Shown here in pieces: positions 26,424 through 34,632 of a stretch of DNA of 64,000 nt (its first letter is position 1; every line of letters starts with the position of its first letter). The notes below the pieces were generated by a model. The model saw only the letters and a list, made by a program, of their open reading frames with translations. It searched no databases and was not told the origin of the DNA. The stretch spans positions 744,001-808,000 of the forward strand of contig JABTUU010000002.1 of the NCBI GenBank assembly GCA_015075275.1, in the 5' to 3' direction. Source of the stretch: Anaerolineales bacterium. Its GTDB lineage: Bacteria; Chloroflexota; Anaerolineae; Anaerolineales; Villigracilaceae. The translations under genes were made by a program, and so were the position numbers.

Positions 26424-28256
26424 ATGCAAAATCAATCTGGGTTTAAGCCCATTCGAAAAATTCTCATCCCGTTGGTGCATGAAGGACCTGGCATCCACGC
26501 GCTGGATTCGGCGCGATATTTCGATTCCGAGATCGTGCTTGTTGGCGTAGTGGTTATTCCGCCTGAACAGTCGTTGAGTGTGGGCGCGGCTTCGGCGCGC
26601 GCTTTGCGGCGCTTGCTGCAGATCTTTAACAAAGACCCGCATGTGACTGTTAAGTCGAACGTGATCGTGGATTATGAGCCGTGGAATCAACTCTCGCAAT
26701 TGGCGCACGCTGAAAAGCCCGATCTGCTCTTGCTTGAGTTTGACGCTCATCTTAAGGCGTTGCGCGTTTCGACGAACGATCTGCTTGTACGCCCGCCGTG
26801 CGATCTGGCGTTGTTGCGCGGGAAAATAGCGAGCAAGCCGAAGCGGGCGCTGGTTTCGATGCGCGGCGGTCCTCATGCCGAGTTAGCGCTCCGTGTGGGG
26901 TTGGGGCTTGAGCCGAAAGGCGTTACAGCCTTAAATGTCCGTAAATTGGGCGCGTCGCCGGAAGAGACGGAAGCATCGTTTAAAGGTTTGGATCGGGTGT
27001 TGCGACAAATGCCCGAAGTGCAAAAGCAATTCGAGTTCACTAATAAGGCGGCGCGCGCCATCTTGGATCATGCCAAGCAAAATGACGTGGTCATTTTGGG
27101 CGCAACGTCGCAACCGGTGACTAGTTCGGCGTCGTTGGGATATGTGGCGGATAGGGTCTTGCGCGAAGCCAAGTGCGCGGTGATCGCGGTCAAAAGCGGC
27201 AGACCTTTCTCGAACGAAGTGTACGATGAAATCGCCGGCGTAGATGCGATTACAATTCTGGTGGATAAGTGGTTCGCTGAAAATACGTTCCATGCAGATG
27301 AGTTCAGCCGCTTGCGCGAGGAGGCGGAACTGAAACGCCAGCAAGGGTTGACGGTGAGTCTGGCGTTGCCCGCGTTGAACGAAGAAGCGACAGTGGGCAA
27401 CGTGGTGCGCATGATGAAGCGCGAGTTGATGAAGAAAGTTCCGCTGTTGGATGAGATCGTGCTGATCGATTCTAATTCGACTGATCGCACGCGTGAAATT
27501 GCGGCGAAAGAAGGCGTGCCGGTTTACATCCATCAACATTTGCTGGAACGCTTCGGCGCGCGGCGCGGCAAAGGCGATGCGTTGTGGAAGAGTTTATTTG
27601 TCACAAAAGGCGATATTGTCGTATGGATTGATACGGATATCGTCAATATTCATCCGCGCTTTGTGTACGGCATCATCGGTCCGTTATTGCGAAATCCGCA
27701 GATTCAATTTGTGAAAGGTTACTATCGGCGACCTCTGCGCGTTGGGACGAAGATGCAAGCGGGCGGCGGCGGGCGCGTCACTGAATTGACGGCGCGCCCG
27801 TTATTGAATTTGTTCTATCCCGAGCTTTCCGGCGTGGTGCAGCCGCTTTCGGGCGAATATGGCGGACGACGCGAAGCGTTGGAACAGGCGACGTTCTATT
27901 CAGGCTACGGCGTGGAAACCGGCTTATTGATTGACGTGTACGAGCGCTATGGGTTGAGCGCTATCGCGCAAGTAGATTTACTGGAGCGCGTTCACCATAA
28001 TCAGCAGTTGGAGGCATTGAGCAAGATGTCGTTCGCCATTATTCAAACAGTAATGCATAAATTAGAGAAGCGTTTCGGACGCGAGATATTGGAAGATGTG
28101 AACCGTTCGATGAAGTTAATCCGTCACGGCGCACGCGGATATTATTTAGACGTGGAAGAGATTGCCGAGCGCGCTCGTCCGCCGATGATCGAAGTGGCGG
28201 AATATCTTAAGAAGAAGAATGAGGAATTGAAACATGCGGTTGAGAAGACTATTTAA
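26424..28256 (+). CDS. gpgS: Universal-stress-type domain fused to GpgS (GT81) glucosyl-3-phosphoglycerate synthase
   Basis: 610 residues; the start follows GAAAGGA. Residues 1 to about 285 look like two universal-stress-protein units (KPIRKILIPLVHEGPGIHAL; DVVILGATSQPVTSSASLG; AKCAVIAVKSG). Residues about 305-605 match GT81: VSLALPALNEEATVGNV, LIDSNSTDRT, VVWIDTDIVNIHPRFVYG, GGGGRVTELTARPLLNLFYP, and GVVQPLSGEYGGRRE. GT81 joins glucose from a nucleotide sugar to 3-phosphoglycerate, the first step to glucosylglycerate, a compatible solute. No GpgP-type phosphatase gene is visible nearby. Fusion to stress domains is unusual and may add nucleotide-dependent control. Confidence 0.88.
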   Translation: MQNQSGFKPIRKILIPLVHEGPGIHALDSARYFDSEIVLVGVVVIPPEQSLSVGAASARALRRLLQIFNKDPHVTVKSNVIVDYEPWNQLSQLAHAEKPDLLLLEFDAHLKALRVSTNDLLVRPPCDLALLRGKIASKPKRALVSMRGGPHAELALRVGLGLEPKGVTALNVRKLGASPEETEASFKGLDRVLRQMPEVQKQFEFTNKAARAILDHAKQNDVVILGATSQPVTSSASLGYVADRVLREAKCAVIAVKSGRPFSNEVYDEIAGVDAITILVDKWFAENTFHADEFSRLREEAELKRQQGLTVSLALPALNEEATVGNVVRMMKRELMKKVPLLDEIVLIDSNSTDRTREIAAKEGVPVYIHQHLLERFGARRGKGDALWKSLFVTKGDIVVWIDTDIVNIHPRFVYGIIGPLLRNPQIQFVKGYYRRPLRVGTKMQAGGGGRVTELTARPLLNLFYPELSGVVQPLSGEYGGRREALEQATFYSGYGVETGLLIDVYERYGLSAIAQVDLLERVHHNQQLEALSKMSFAIIQTVMHKLEKRFGREILEDVNRSMKLIRHGARGYYLDVEEIAERARPPMIEVAEYLKKKNEELKHAVEKTI

Positions 28257-29415
28257 AGAATTTCTTAAAAGCGAGCAAGCGTCGGGCGTGATTTTGATCC
28301 TATGCACGGCGTTTTCTATGATCGTCGCGAACTCTGTTTTTGGCGCGGAGTACATTGCTCTTTGGCATCGCTCAATCGGGTTTGATGCGAACGGAATTTT
28401 ATTGAAGCACAGCGTGGAAACGTGGATTAACGACGGCTTGATGGCAATCTTCTTTTTATTGATCGGCTTGGAGATTAAAAGAGAGCTTTACAGCGGAGAG
28501 TTATCGAACTTGAAGAATGCGTCGCTTCCTCTGTTGGCGGCGGTAGGCGGAATGGCGATTCCCGCATCATTTCACTTCCTTTTGAACCGCGGCACGCAGT
28601 TCCAAAGCGGAATGGGGATTCCCATGGCGACCGATATTGCTTTTGCGCTGGGCGTTTTAGCGCTGTTAGGGCGTAGAATCCCGTCTGCGTTGAAAGTCTT
28701 TCTGGCTGCGCTCGCCATTACGGACGATCTAGGGGCGATCGTCGTCATTGCTTTGTTTTATACGAACGACCTTTCGATTCTAAATCTAACGTTGGCGTTT
28801 GGCGTGTTTGGTGCGTTGCTGGCGTTCAATCGTTTCAAAGTTCGCAAGTTGTCGTTTTACCTGATTCTCGGCGCGCTCATGTGGTATTTCATGCTGCAAT
28901 CGGGCGTACACGCCACTGTAGCGGGGGTTCTCTTGGCGTTTACGCTGCCCTATGGAAACGGTGATAAGAATGCGTTGTCGTATACGGTGCAACATAGCCT
29001 GCATAAACCGGTGTCTTTTTTTATCGTTCCATTGTTCGCGCTGGCAAACACAAGCATTCCGCTTGCCGCAGGGTGGATCGCCGGATTGCAAACGACGAAC
29101 AGCCTCGGCATCTTCGTCGGATTATTCCTCGGCAAACCGCTGGGGATTACCGCCCTCAGCCTGTTGGCGATTCGGCTGGGATGGTCGCGTTTGCCGGCGG
29201 GCGTATCGTGGAGGCATATTATTGGCGCGGGCTTCCTCGGCGGCATCGGATTCACCATGTCAATCTTTATCACGCTGTTAGCATTCGTTGATTCGCAGAT
29301 CATACAGAGCGCCAAGATCGCCATCTTGTTAACTTCGCTTCTTTCCGGAACGGTCGGGTACGTTATTCTTGCGGGAACTCGTCCGGCGCCCAAGCGTACG
29401 CTTGTCGATATTTAA
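28234..29415 (+). CDS. nhaA: Na+/H+ antiporter NhaA
   Basis: 393 residues with about 12 membrane helices. NhaA hallmarks: FLKSEQASGVILILCTAFSMIVANS, FFLLIGLEIKREL, GMGIPMATDIAFALGVLALLG, and ITDDLGAIVVIALFYT with the paired Asp residues of ion binding. It exchanges Na+ for protons across the inner membrane. It overlaps the gpgS end by 23 bp, with GAGGAA as its ribosome site, so solute synthesis and sodium export are co-expressed. Confidence 0.96.
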   Translation: MRLRRLFKEFLKSEQASGVILILCTAFSMIVANSVFGAEYIALWHRSIGFDANGILLKHSVETWINDGLMAIFFLLIGLEIKRELYSGELSNLKNASLPLLAAVGGMAIPASFHFLLNRGTQFQSGMGIPMATDIAFALGVLALLGRRIPSALKVFLAALAITDDLGAIVVIALFYTNDLSILNLTLAFGVFGALLAFNRFKVRKLSFYLILGALMWYFMLQSGVHATVAGVLLAFTLPYGNGDKNALSYTVQHSLHKPVSFFIVPLFALANTSIPLAAGWIAGLQTTNSLGIFVGLFLGKPLGITALSLLAIRLGWSRLPAGVSWRHIIGAGFLGGIGFTMSIFITLLAFVDSQIIQSAKIAILLTSLLSGTVGYVILAGTRPAPKRTLVDI

Positions 29416-29421
29416 TACGAA

Positions 29422-29452
29422 CGGCGCGGGCGTTAACGGCGCCGCCTTTTTC
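29422..29452 (+). terminator. Probable terminator after nhaA
   Basis: Imperfect GC-rich hairpin (GGCG arm to CGCC arm around GTTAAC) followed by TTTTT. Confidence 0.6.
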
Positions 29453-29490
29453 TATGGTATGCTTGCATTACCTTATATTGGGAGCCTCGC

Positions 29491-30135
29491 ATGTACGTCG
29501 CCATCGAAGGGGTCATCGGAGTTGGTAAGACGACTCTCGCCCGCCTATTGCAGCCCGCGTTCGACGCGGAGATCTTCCTTGAAGTCTTTGAAGAAAACCC
29601 GTTCCTGTCCGATTTCTACGCCGACCGTGAACGCTATGCGTTTCAAACGCAGGTTTTTTTTCTACTAAGCCGCTATCATCAACAGCGCCGTATCGCGCTG
29701 AGCGCCGCTTTGACGGAAAAGAACGTGATCGCCGATTACACTTTTGAGAAAGACGCGCTCTTTGCGCGCATCAACCTTAAAGGCGACGAACTTGAAATGT
29801 ATTACAAAGTCCATGAGGCGCTTGCCGAAAAAGCGCTTAAGCCCGACTTGTTGGTGTATCTACAAGCCTCGACCGATATCCTCATGCAGCGTATCGCCCT
29901 GCGCGACCGTCCTTATGAGCGGGAAATGGAACGCGCCTATATTCACGAATTAAACTCCGCCTACGATGAATTCTTCTCCAAACCGTTTGGGCAGACTCCC
30001 GTCTTAACGATTGACACGAACGATTTGAACGTTGTGCAGACCCCTGAGCATTTAAAGCGAGTGGAAGAGCGTATCCGACAGAGCCTCAGCCTGCCGCCGT
30101 TTCAACAAACGCTGCCGGCGCCTTTTCGAGGATAA
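29491..30135 (+). CDS. Deoxynucleoside kinase (deoxyadenosine/deoxyguanosine type)
   Basis: 214 residues. P-loop IEGVIGVGKTT at 5-15, EENPFLSDFYAD, ERYAFQTQVFFLLSRYHQQ, and VIADYTFEKDALFARINL, as in bacterial dAK/dGK salvage enzymes, and an Arg-rich LID (ALRDRPYERE). It phosphorylates deoxynucleosides with ATP. TATATT and a GGAG site precede the ATG. Confidence 0.92.
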   Translation: MYVAIEGVIGVGKTTLARLLQPAFDAEIFLEVFEENPFLSDFYADRERYAFQTQVFFLLSRYHQQRRIALSAALTEKNVIADYTFEKDALFARINLKGDELEMYYKVHEALAEKALKPDLLVYLQASTDILMQRIALRDRPYEREMERAYIHELNSAYDEFFSKPFGQTPVLTIDTNDLNVVQTPEHLKRVEERIRQSLSLPPFQQTLPAPFRG

Positions 30136-30138
30136 AAT
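30133..30138 (+). promoter_or_regulatory. -10 box for a leaderless mRNA
   Basis: TAAAAT ends 8 nt before the ATG at 30146 and contains the stop codon of the upstream kinase gene. Confidence 0.6.
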
Positions 30139-30145
30139 AAGAACT

Positions 30146-31186
30146 ATGCGAGTTACGCGTGAGACCCTCATCCGGATTGCCAAAGAGACCGCGCAAGAGC
30201 GCGCCTTTAACGACCGCGATATTATCGTCGCGTATCTGACGGGTTCGCTCGTCTCGAAGGAAACAGATCCCCTGTTCGGCGGCGCGGCAGATATTGATCT
30301 GGTCTTCGTTCACACTGCTAAGCCGTTGCGCAGCCGCGAGTTTGTGAAGCTAACCCCCGATTTTCATATAGACATCAGTCACCGCGCCAAGGCGGAGTTT
30401 AAGCGCCCGCGCGATTTACGGCTCGATCCATGGTTGGGTTGGGAAATGTACGCTCCGATGTTGTTGTACGATCGCGAAAAACTCTTCGATTTTGTGCAAG
30501 CGGGCTTGCGAGCGGGATTCGAGTTCAACGCGCCCGCGCCATCATTGCAGCGTTCGAGGATTCTATTGAAGAAGGCGCGCGCTATTTGGCATGAATTGTT
30601 AGATATTGCGGATAGCGTCGAGCCGAGCGTTGTTTTGCAATATATGAAGTCATTGCAACATGCGGTTAATGCGGTAGCAGAGTTGTCGGGTCCGCCGTTA
30701 GCGGAGCGGCGCGTTATGGCGGAGTTCGCGGCTAGAGCAGAGATTGCTCAACGTCCCGGCATGAACGCGGCGCTCATTGGGCTGTTGGGCGCGTCCACAT
30801 TGGAGGCGTCTGAGTTGAAGGCGTGGCTGCCAGGCTGGAGGTCCGCATTTGAAGCGGCGGCGCAGAATTCGCGCGTTAATGCGCGCATCCATCCGACGCG
30901 CATGAATTATTACGAAAAGGCGCTTACGGCAATGGTAGGGAGCGAGAGACCCGTAAGCGCGTTATGGCCCCTTTTGCGAACATGGACGTTTGCCGCGCAA
31001 GTTTTACCCGAGTCTGACTTGAACGCATGGCGTTCGGTTTGCAAGCGGCTGGGACTGGACGCGATAGGCATCGAAGAACGCGTGAGCGGATTGGATCATT
31101 TCATTGACGAAGTAGAAGCGTTGCTCGATGAACTCGCCGCACAACATGGTTTGGAAACGTCAACTTCTATTGACGTTGACGTATAA
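30146..31186 (+). CDS. Nucleotidyltransferase-like protein of unknown substrate
   Basis: 346 residues. The N-terminus carries a nucleotidyltransferase-fold signature: VAYLTGSLVSKETDPLF then ADIDLVFVH (GS and D.D metal ligands), with FHIDISHRAK as a possible third strand acid. The rest (about 130-340) is helical, rich in Ala, Leu and Glu. It could modify a small molecule or act as a minimal nucleotidyltransferase-type regulator. No antitoxin partner is nearby. The start is leaderless. Confidence 0.7.
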   Translation: MRVTRETLIRIAKETAQERAFNDRDIIVAYLTGSLVSKETDPLFGGAADIDLVFVHTAKPLRSREFVKLTPDFHIDISHRAKAEFKRPRDLRLDPWLGWEMYAPMLLYDREKLFDFVQAGLRAGFEFNAPAPSLQRSRILLKKARAIWHELLDIADSVEPSVVLQYMKSLQHAVNAVAELSGPPLAERRVMAEFAARAEIAQRPGMNAALIGLLGASTLEASELKAWLPGWRSAFEAAAQNSRVNARIHPTRMNYYEKALTAMVGSERPVSALWPLLRTWTFAAQVLPESDLNAWRSVCKRLGLDAIGIEERVSGLDHFIDEVEALLDELAAQHGLETSTSIDVDV

Positions 31187-31294
31187 AGAATGAGCGCGAT
31201 CCGCTCAAGTCGAACGAAGTCTCTTACGCTCTTCGCGTTTCAAAAAAACTGGTTAGGCAGTAGATAGAAATGCCTAACTGAATGTAATCGAGGC

Positions 31295-31300
31295 TATAAT
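31295..31300 (+). promoter_or_regulatory. -10 box for a leaderless mRNA
   Basis: TATAAT ends 7 nt before the ATG at 31307; no ribosome site lies between. Confidence 0.7.
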
Positions 31301-31306
31301 TCGTTT

Positions 31307-34300
31307 ATGCAGTTCGTCGCAACGTTGCTGAATCAACCGGCGTACTTTGAAACCGTTTCATTGGCGGGTTGGCTGACGTGGATCGGATTGGGCGGTCTCC
31401 TCGCTTATGTGTTATTAAATGGGCGCGGTTATCATCCGAAGTGGGACGCGCGGTCGAGACGGCTCTTTTTTGCGTTGCTTGTTCTTGCGCCATTTGCAAC
31501 GTTATTTTTAGGGTTGGAGTTTCAAGCGCGCGCGTCGCTATCTGCGCCGGGCATACCCGCCGAAACGCCACATACGACGATGATGTTGTTTTCCGCCTTG
31601 CCATGGACGCTGGCTGGCGGCTTGCTTGGTCCGTATGCCGGCACAGTAGCGGGAATCGCCGTTGGCCTTTTACGCGGCGCGTGGGATACGCACAGCATTT
31701 TTTCCATTCTTGAATTTGGAGTCCTCGGGGCGCTTTTTGCGGTTTCAATTCGTCAGAATTATCGCACACCGTTCTTTCGACTGTTGCGGCAGCCGCTGTT
31801 CAATGTGATCCTATTATCGTTGTTGCACGGCGTGTTTTTTATGCTCGCCGCGTTTTTTGCCGCCTCGTCGGCGGCTTCCGTCGCTGAGCGGCTCGATTAC
31901 GCCTTTAGCAATAGCGGCTCGGCGGTTTTTGCGTTCGGCGTTGAAATGCTTCTGGCTGGGCTTGTCGTGCAAATACTCGTGATGATCTTCCCGCGCGCAT
32001 GGGGCGATGCGGGTATTTTGCGTCCTTCGCCAGCCGAGCGAAGCATTGAGACGCGTTTCGTATCCGGTGCGGCGACGATCGTTTCGATCATGCTGGTCCT
32101 TTTATTGGTAGGCAGTTGGCTTGTGGCTTCCGCTGCCGCGCGAAAGTTATTACACAGCCGGCTGGCTGGCGCCGCGCAAGTAAGCGCGCAAAGCGTTCCC
32201 TATTTCGTTGAGGCTGGACAAAGCCTGTCCGCGCGTATCGCAAACAATGCGCGTTTGACGCAGCCGCCCGACGCGGAGTGGTCTGCGCTTCTCGGCGAAC
32301 AGATTCGCTCGATCCCGTTTTTTTCTCAACTTGCCGTTGTGGATATAAATGACGGCTCGTTGATTGCCGCGTACCCGCCGCAGGAAACGTTTCAATTGAC
32401 TGCGCCTGAACGCGCGGGATTGCGAACGATCTTTGAAGTGCCTAATCAACTCTATGCGATTCCACCGGGCGAGTCGGGCGAGACGGCGCGCGTATCGTTC
32501 CTCGCCGCGATTCCAACCGTTTCACGTGCGCTGATCGCGCGAGCCGACTTTAATTCCAACCCATATTTGCGCCCCCTCATCGAAAACTTGAACAGTTTAC
32601 AAACGATGAACGGAGCCGGGATTCTGTTGGATGAACAAGGGACGATTCTGTACCATCCGCAAGCGAATCTGATCTTTACAACGTACGTCGGTCAACGAAG
32701 CGACACGCCCGCATTTTTCGACGAAAAAGCCGCGCGCGGGACCCGGCAACTAACTTATTTCCAACCGGTAGAAGGGTTGCCTTGGGCGGTGGCGTTGACG
32801 GTTCCAGCCGAGCAAGCGCAACGGACGGCGATCGAGATCGCGCTGCCGATCGCCACCCTCATCCTTTTGCTCGGCGCGATTGCGCTAGCGGCGTTGCGGC
32901 TGAATCTGCGCGCAGTGACCGCTTCTTTACAAAACCTTGCGGCGGAAGCCAAATACATTTCTACGGGCAAGTTAGATCGTCCGCTTGTGGCGCATAGCGC
33001 GGATGAACTGGGCGATTTACGCGCCGCGTTCGAACAAATGCGTCTCAGCCTGCAAGACCGCATGGAAGATCTCAATCGGCTGCTGACCGTCAGCCGAGGC
33101 GTGGCGTCGAGTCTCACGTTAGAGGACGCGCTGCGTCCGGCGCTCGATGCGATCGTAGCCGGCGGCGCAAGTTCGGCGCATATTGTTTTAACGCGCGGCG
33201 CGTTTCCGATGGAAACGCCGCTCCGCTTTGCCAGCGGATTCGCTTCCGACGCGTACAGCCATTTAAATCCGCAGATTCTCGCGCTTACCGAAACGCAAGA
33301 TCGCGTTGTGATGGCGACTTTAGCCGGCAATCGCAACTTGTTCTTTGAAGACAATAAGTCTCGCCCTGAGTCGCTGATCGCCCTAGCATTGCGGCACGAG
33401 GGCTTGTATTACGGCTCGCTGTGGGCGGCGTATACGCAACGGCACGCCTTTGGCGACTCGGAACTTAAATTTGTAAACACGATTGTAAGCCAAGCGACCT
33501 TAGCGATCGCCAATATTCGCCTCTTTATGACGGTGGAAGTAAGCCGCCGCCAACTGGAAGCCATCCTCAATTCCACGCCCGATCCGGTGCTTGTTACGGA
33601 TGGGAAGAATCGCTTGATTTTAGCAAACCCGGCCGCAAGCCTTGCGTTTGGAGTCGCGATTCGCGACGGTGAAAAACCCGCGGCTGAGAAAACGATCCGC
33701 ATCAAGTCGTTGACCGAACTGTTTCAAGCGTCTTCCAGCGAGCGTTATTCTACGGAAGTGAATATGCCGGACGGGAAAACCTATCTGGCTATGGCGTCTC
33801 CGATGATCGCCGAGGGCGAGATGGTTGGGCGCGTATGTATTTTGCGCGATGTGACTCAACTGAAAGAGATTGACACGTTGAAATCGGACTTCGTCGCGAC
33901 GGTGAGCCACGATCTACGTTCGCCCTTGACGTTGATGCGCGGTTATGCCACCATGTTGGAAATGGCTGGCGCGCTTAACGATCAGCAGAAGAACTACGCC
34001 GGAATGATCGTGCAAGGCGTGGACAATATGACGAAACTTGTCAATAACTTGCTCGACCTCGGGCGCATTGAATTCGGGGTGGGCTTACAAGTCGAAAGCG
34101 TGCCTGTGTTAGATATTCTTGAGCGCGCGGTGAATGAACTCCAGACGCAGGCGAAAGGCAAACAGATTTCGCTCGGCGTCGAATTGCCGCGCGATTTGCC
34201 CCACGCCGTAGAAGCCGACCCGGCGCTGTTATATCAAGCGTTGTATAACCTGATCGAAAATGCGATCAAATATACTCCTGAAAGCGGCGCGGTAACCGTC

Positions 34301-34570
34301 CATGTGCAAAGCCCTTCGAATGCGTTGATCTTTGCTGTGCAAGATAGCGGCATAGGAATCTCGGAGAGCGATCAGGCGCGCTTGTTTGAGAAGTTTTACC
34401 GCGGCACAAATCGCGACGCGCTGTTGCAGCGCGGCACAGGGCTGGGTTTGGCGATCGTCAAATCTATTGCGGAACAACACGGCGGCAAAGTATGGGTGGA
34501 GAGCGTTTTAGGAAAAGGCAGTATTTTCTTTATACAGATTCCCCTCGCGCAACAAAAAACACCGAATTAG
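31307..34570 (+). CDS. Membrane sensor histidine kinase with HAMP, GAF and PAS domains
   Basis: 1087 residues. Rough layout: six or more membrane helices (1-240) in an integral sensor region, one more helix (about 255-275), a Cache-like extracellular domain (about 280-495), helix, HAMP (about 510-585), GAF (590-745), PAS (750-860), then HisKA and HATPase. The phospho-acceptor is in VATVSHDLRSPLTLMRGY (about 868). The ATP site shows LYNLIENAIKYTPESGAV, VQDSGIGIS and GTGLGLAIVK. No response regulator adjoins it. It stands 11 bp ahead of the promoter of the K+ uptake genes, so an ionic or osmotic signal is possible (inference). Confidence 0.93.
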   Translation: MQFVATLLNQPAYFETVSLAGWLTWIGLGGLLAYVLLNGRGYHPKWDARSRRLFFALLVLAPFATLFLGLEFQARASLSAPGIPAETPHTTMMLFSALPWTLAGGLLGPYAGTVAGIAVGLLRGAWDTHSIFSILEFGVLGALFAVSIRQNYRTPFFRLLRQPLFNVILLSLLHGVFFMLAAFFAASSAASVAERLDYAFSNSGSAVFAFGVEMLLAGLVVQILVMIFPRAWGDAGILRPSPAERSIETRFVSGAATIVSIMLVLLLVGSWLVASAAARKLLHSRLAGAAQVSAQSVPYFVEAGQSLSARIANNARLTQPPDAEWSALLGEQIRSIPFFSQLAVVDINDGSLIAAYPPQETFQLTAPERAGLRTIFEVPNQLYAIPPGESGETARVSFLAAIPTVSRALIARADFNSNPYLRPLIENLNSLQTMNGAGILLDEQGTILYHPQANLIFTTYVGQRSDTPAFFDEKAARGTRQLTYFQPVEGLPWAVALTVPAEQAQRTAIEIALPIATLILLLGAIALAALRLNLRAVTASLQNLAAEAKYISTGKLDRPLVAHSADELGDLRAAFEQMRLSLQDRMEDLNRLLTVSRGVASSLTLEDALRPALDAIVAGGASSAHIVLTRGAFPMETPLRFASGFASDAYSHLNPQILALTETQDRVVMATLAGNRNLFFEDNKSRPESLIALALRHEGLYYGSLWAAYTQRHAFGDSELKFVNTIVSQATLAIANIRLFMTVEVSRRQLEAILNSTPDPVLVTDGKNRLILANPAASLAFGVAIRDGEKPAAEKTIRIKSLTELFQASSSERYSTEVNMPDGKTYLAMASPMIAEGEMVGRVCILRDVTQLKEIDTLKSDFVATVSHDLRSPLTLMRGYATMLEMAGALNDQQKNYAGMIVQGVDNMTKLVNNLLDLGRIEFGVGLQVESVPVLDILERAVNELQTQAKGKQISLGVELPRDLPHAVEADPALLYQALYNLIENAIKYTPESGAVTVHVQSPSNALIFAVQDSGIGISESDQARLFEKFYRGTNRDALLQRGTGLGLAIVKSIAEQHGGKVWVESVLGKGSIFFIQIPLAQQKTPN

Positions 34571-34580
34571 CGAAGAGGCG

Positions 34581-34586
34581 TATAAT
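34581..34586 (+). promoter_or_regulatory. -10 box of the kimA-trkA operon
   Basis: TATAAT; the predicted transcript start is near 34593, only 4 nt before the leader ORF at 34597. This leaves no room for a riboswitch. Confidence 0.65.
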
Positions 34587-34596
34587 CCCCTCTCTT

Positions 34597-34632
34597 ATGT
34601 TAATTGAAGAATGGCTATTTTCCTATGATTAA
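34597..34632 (+). CDS. Possible 11-codon leader ORF overlapping kimA start
   Basis: ATG at 34597 encodes MLIEEWLFSYD, with its TAA at 34630-34632. That stop lies just past the kimA ATG at 34625 in another frame. The kimA start has no ribosome site of its own, so translation of this ORF could deliver ribosomes to it. Weak evidence: position only. Confidence 0.35.
   Translation: MLIEEWLFSYD

Noticed and set aside
34581..34624. Cyclic di-AMP riboswitch for kimA
   Set aside because: Only about 30 nt lie between the predicted transcript start and the start codon.
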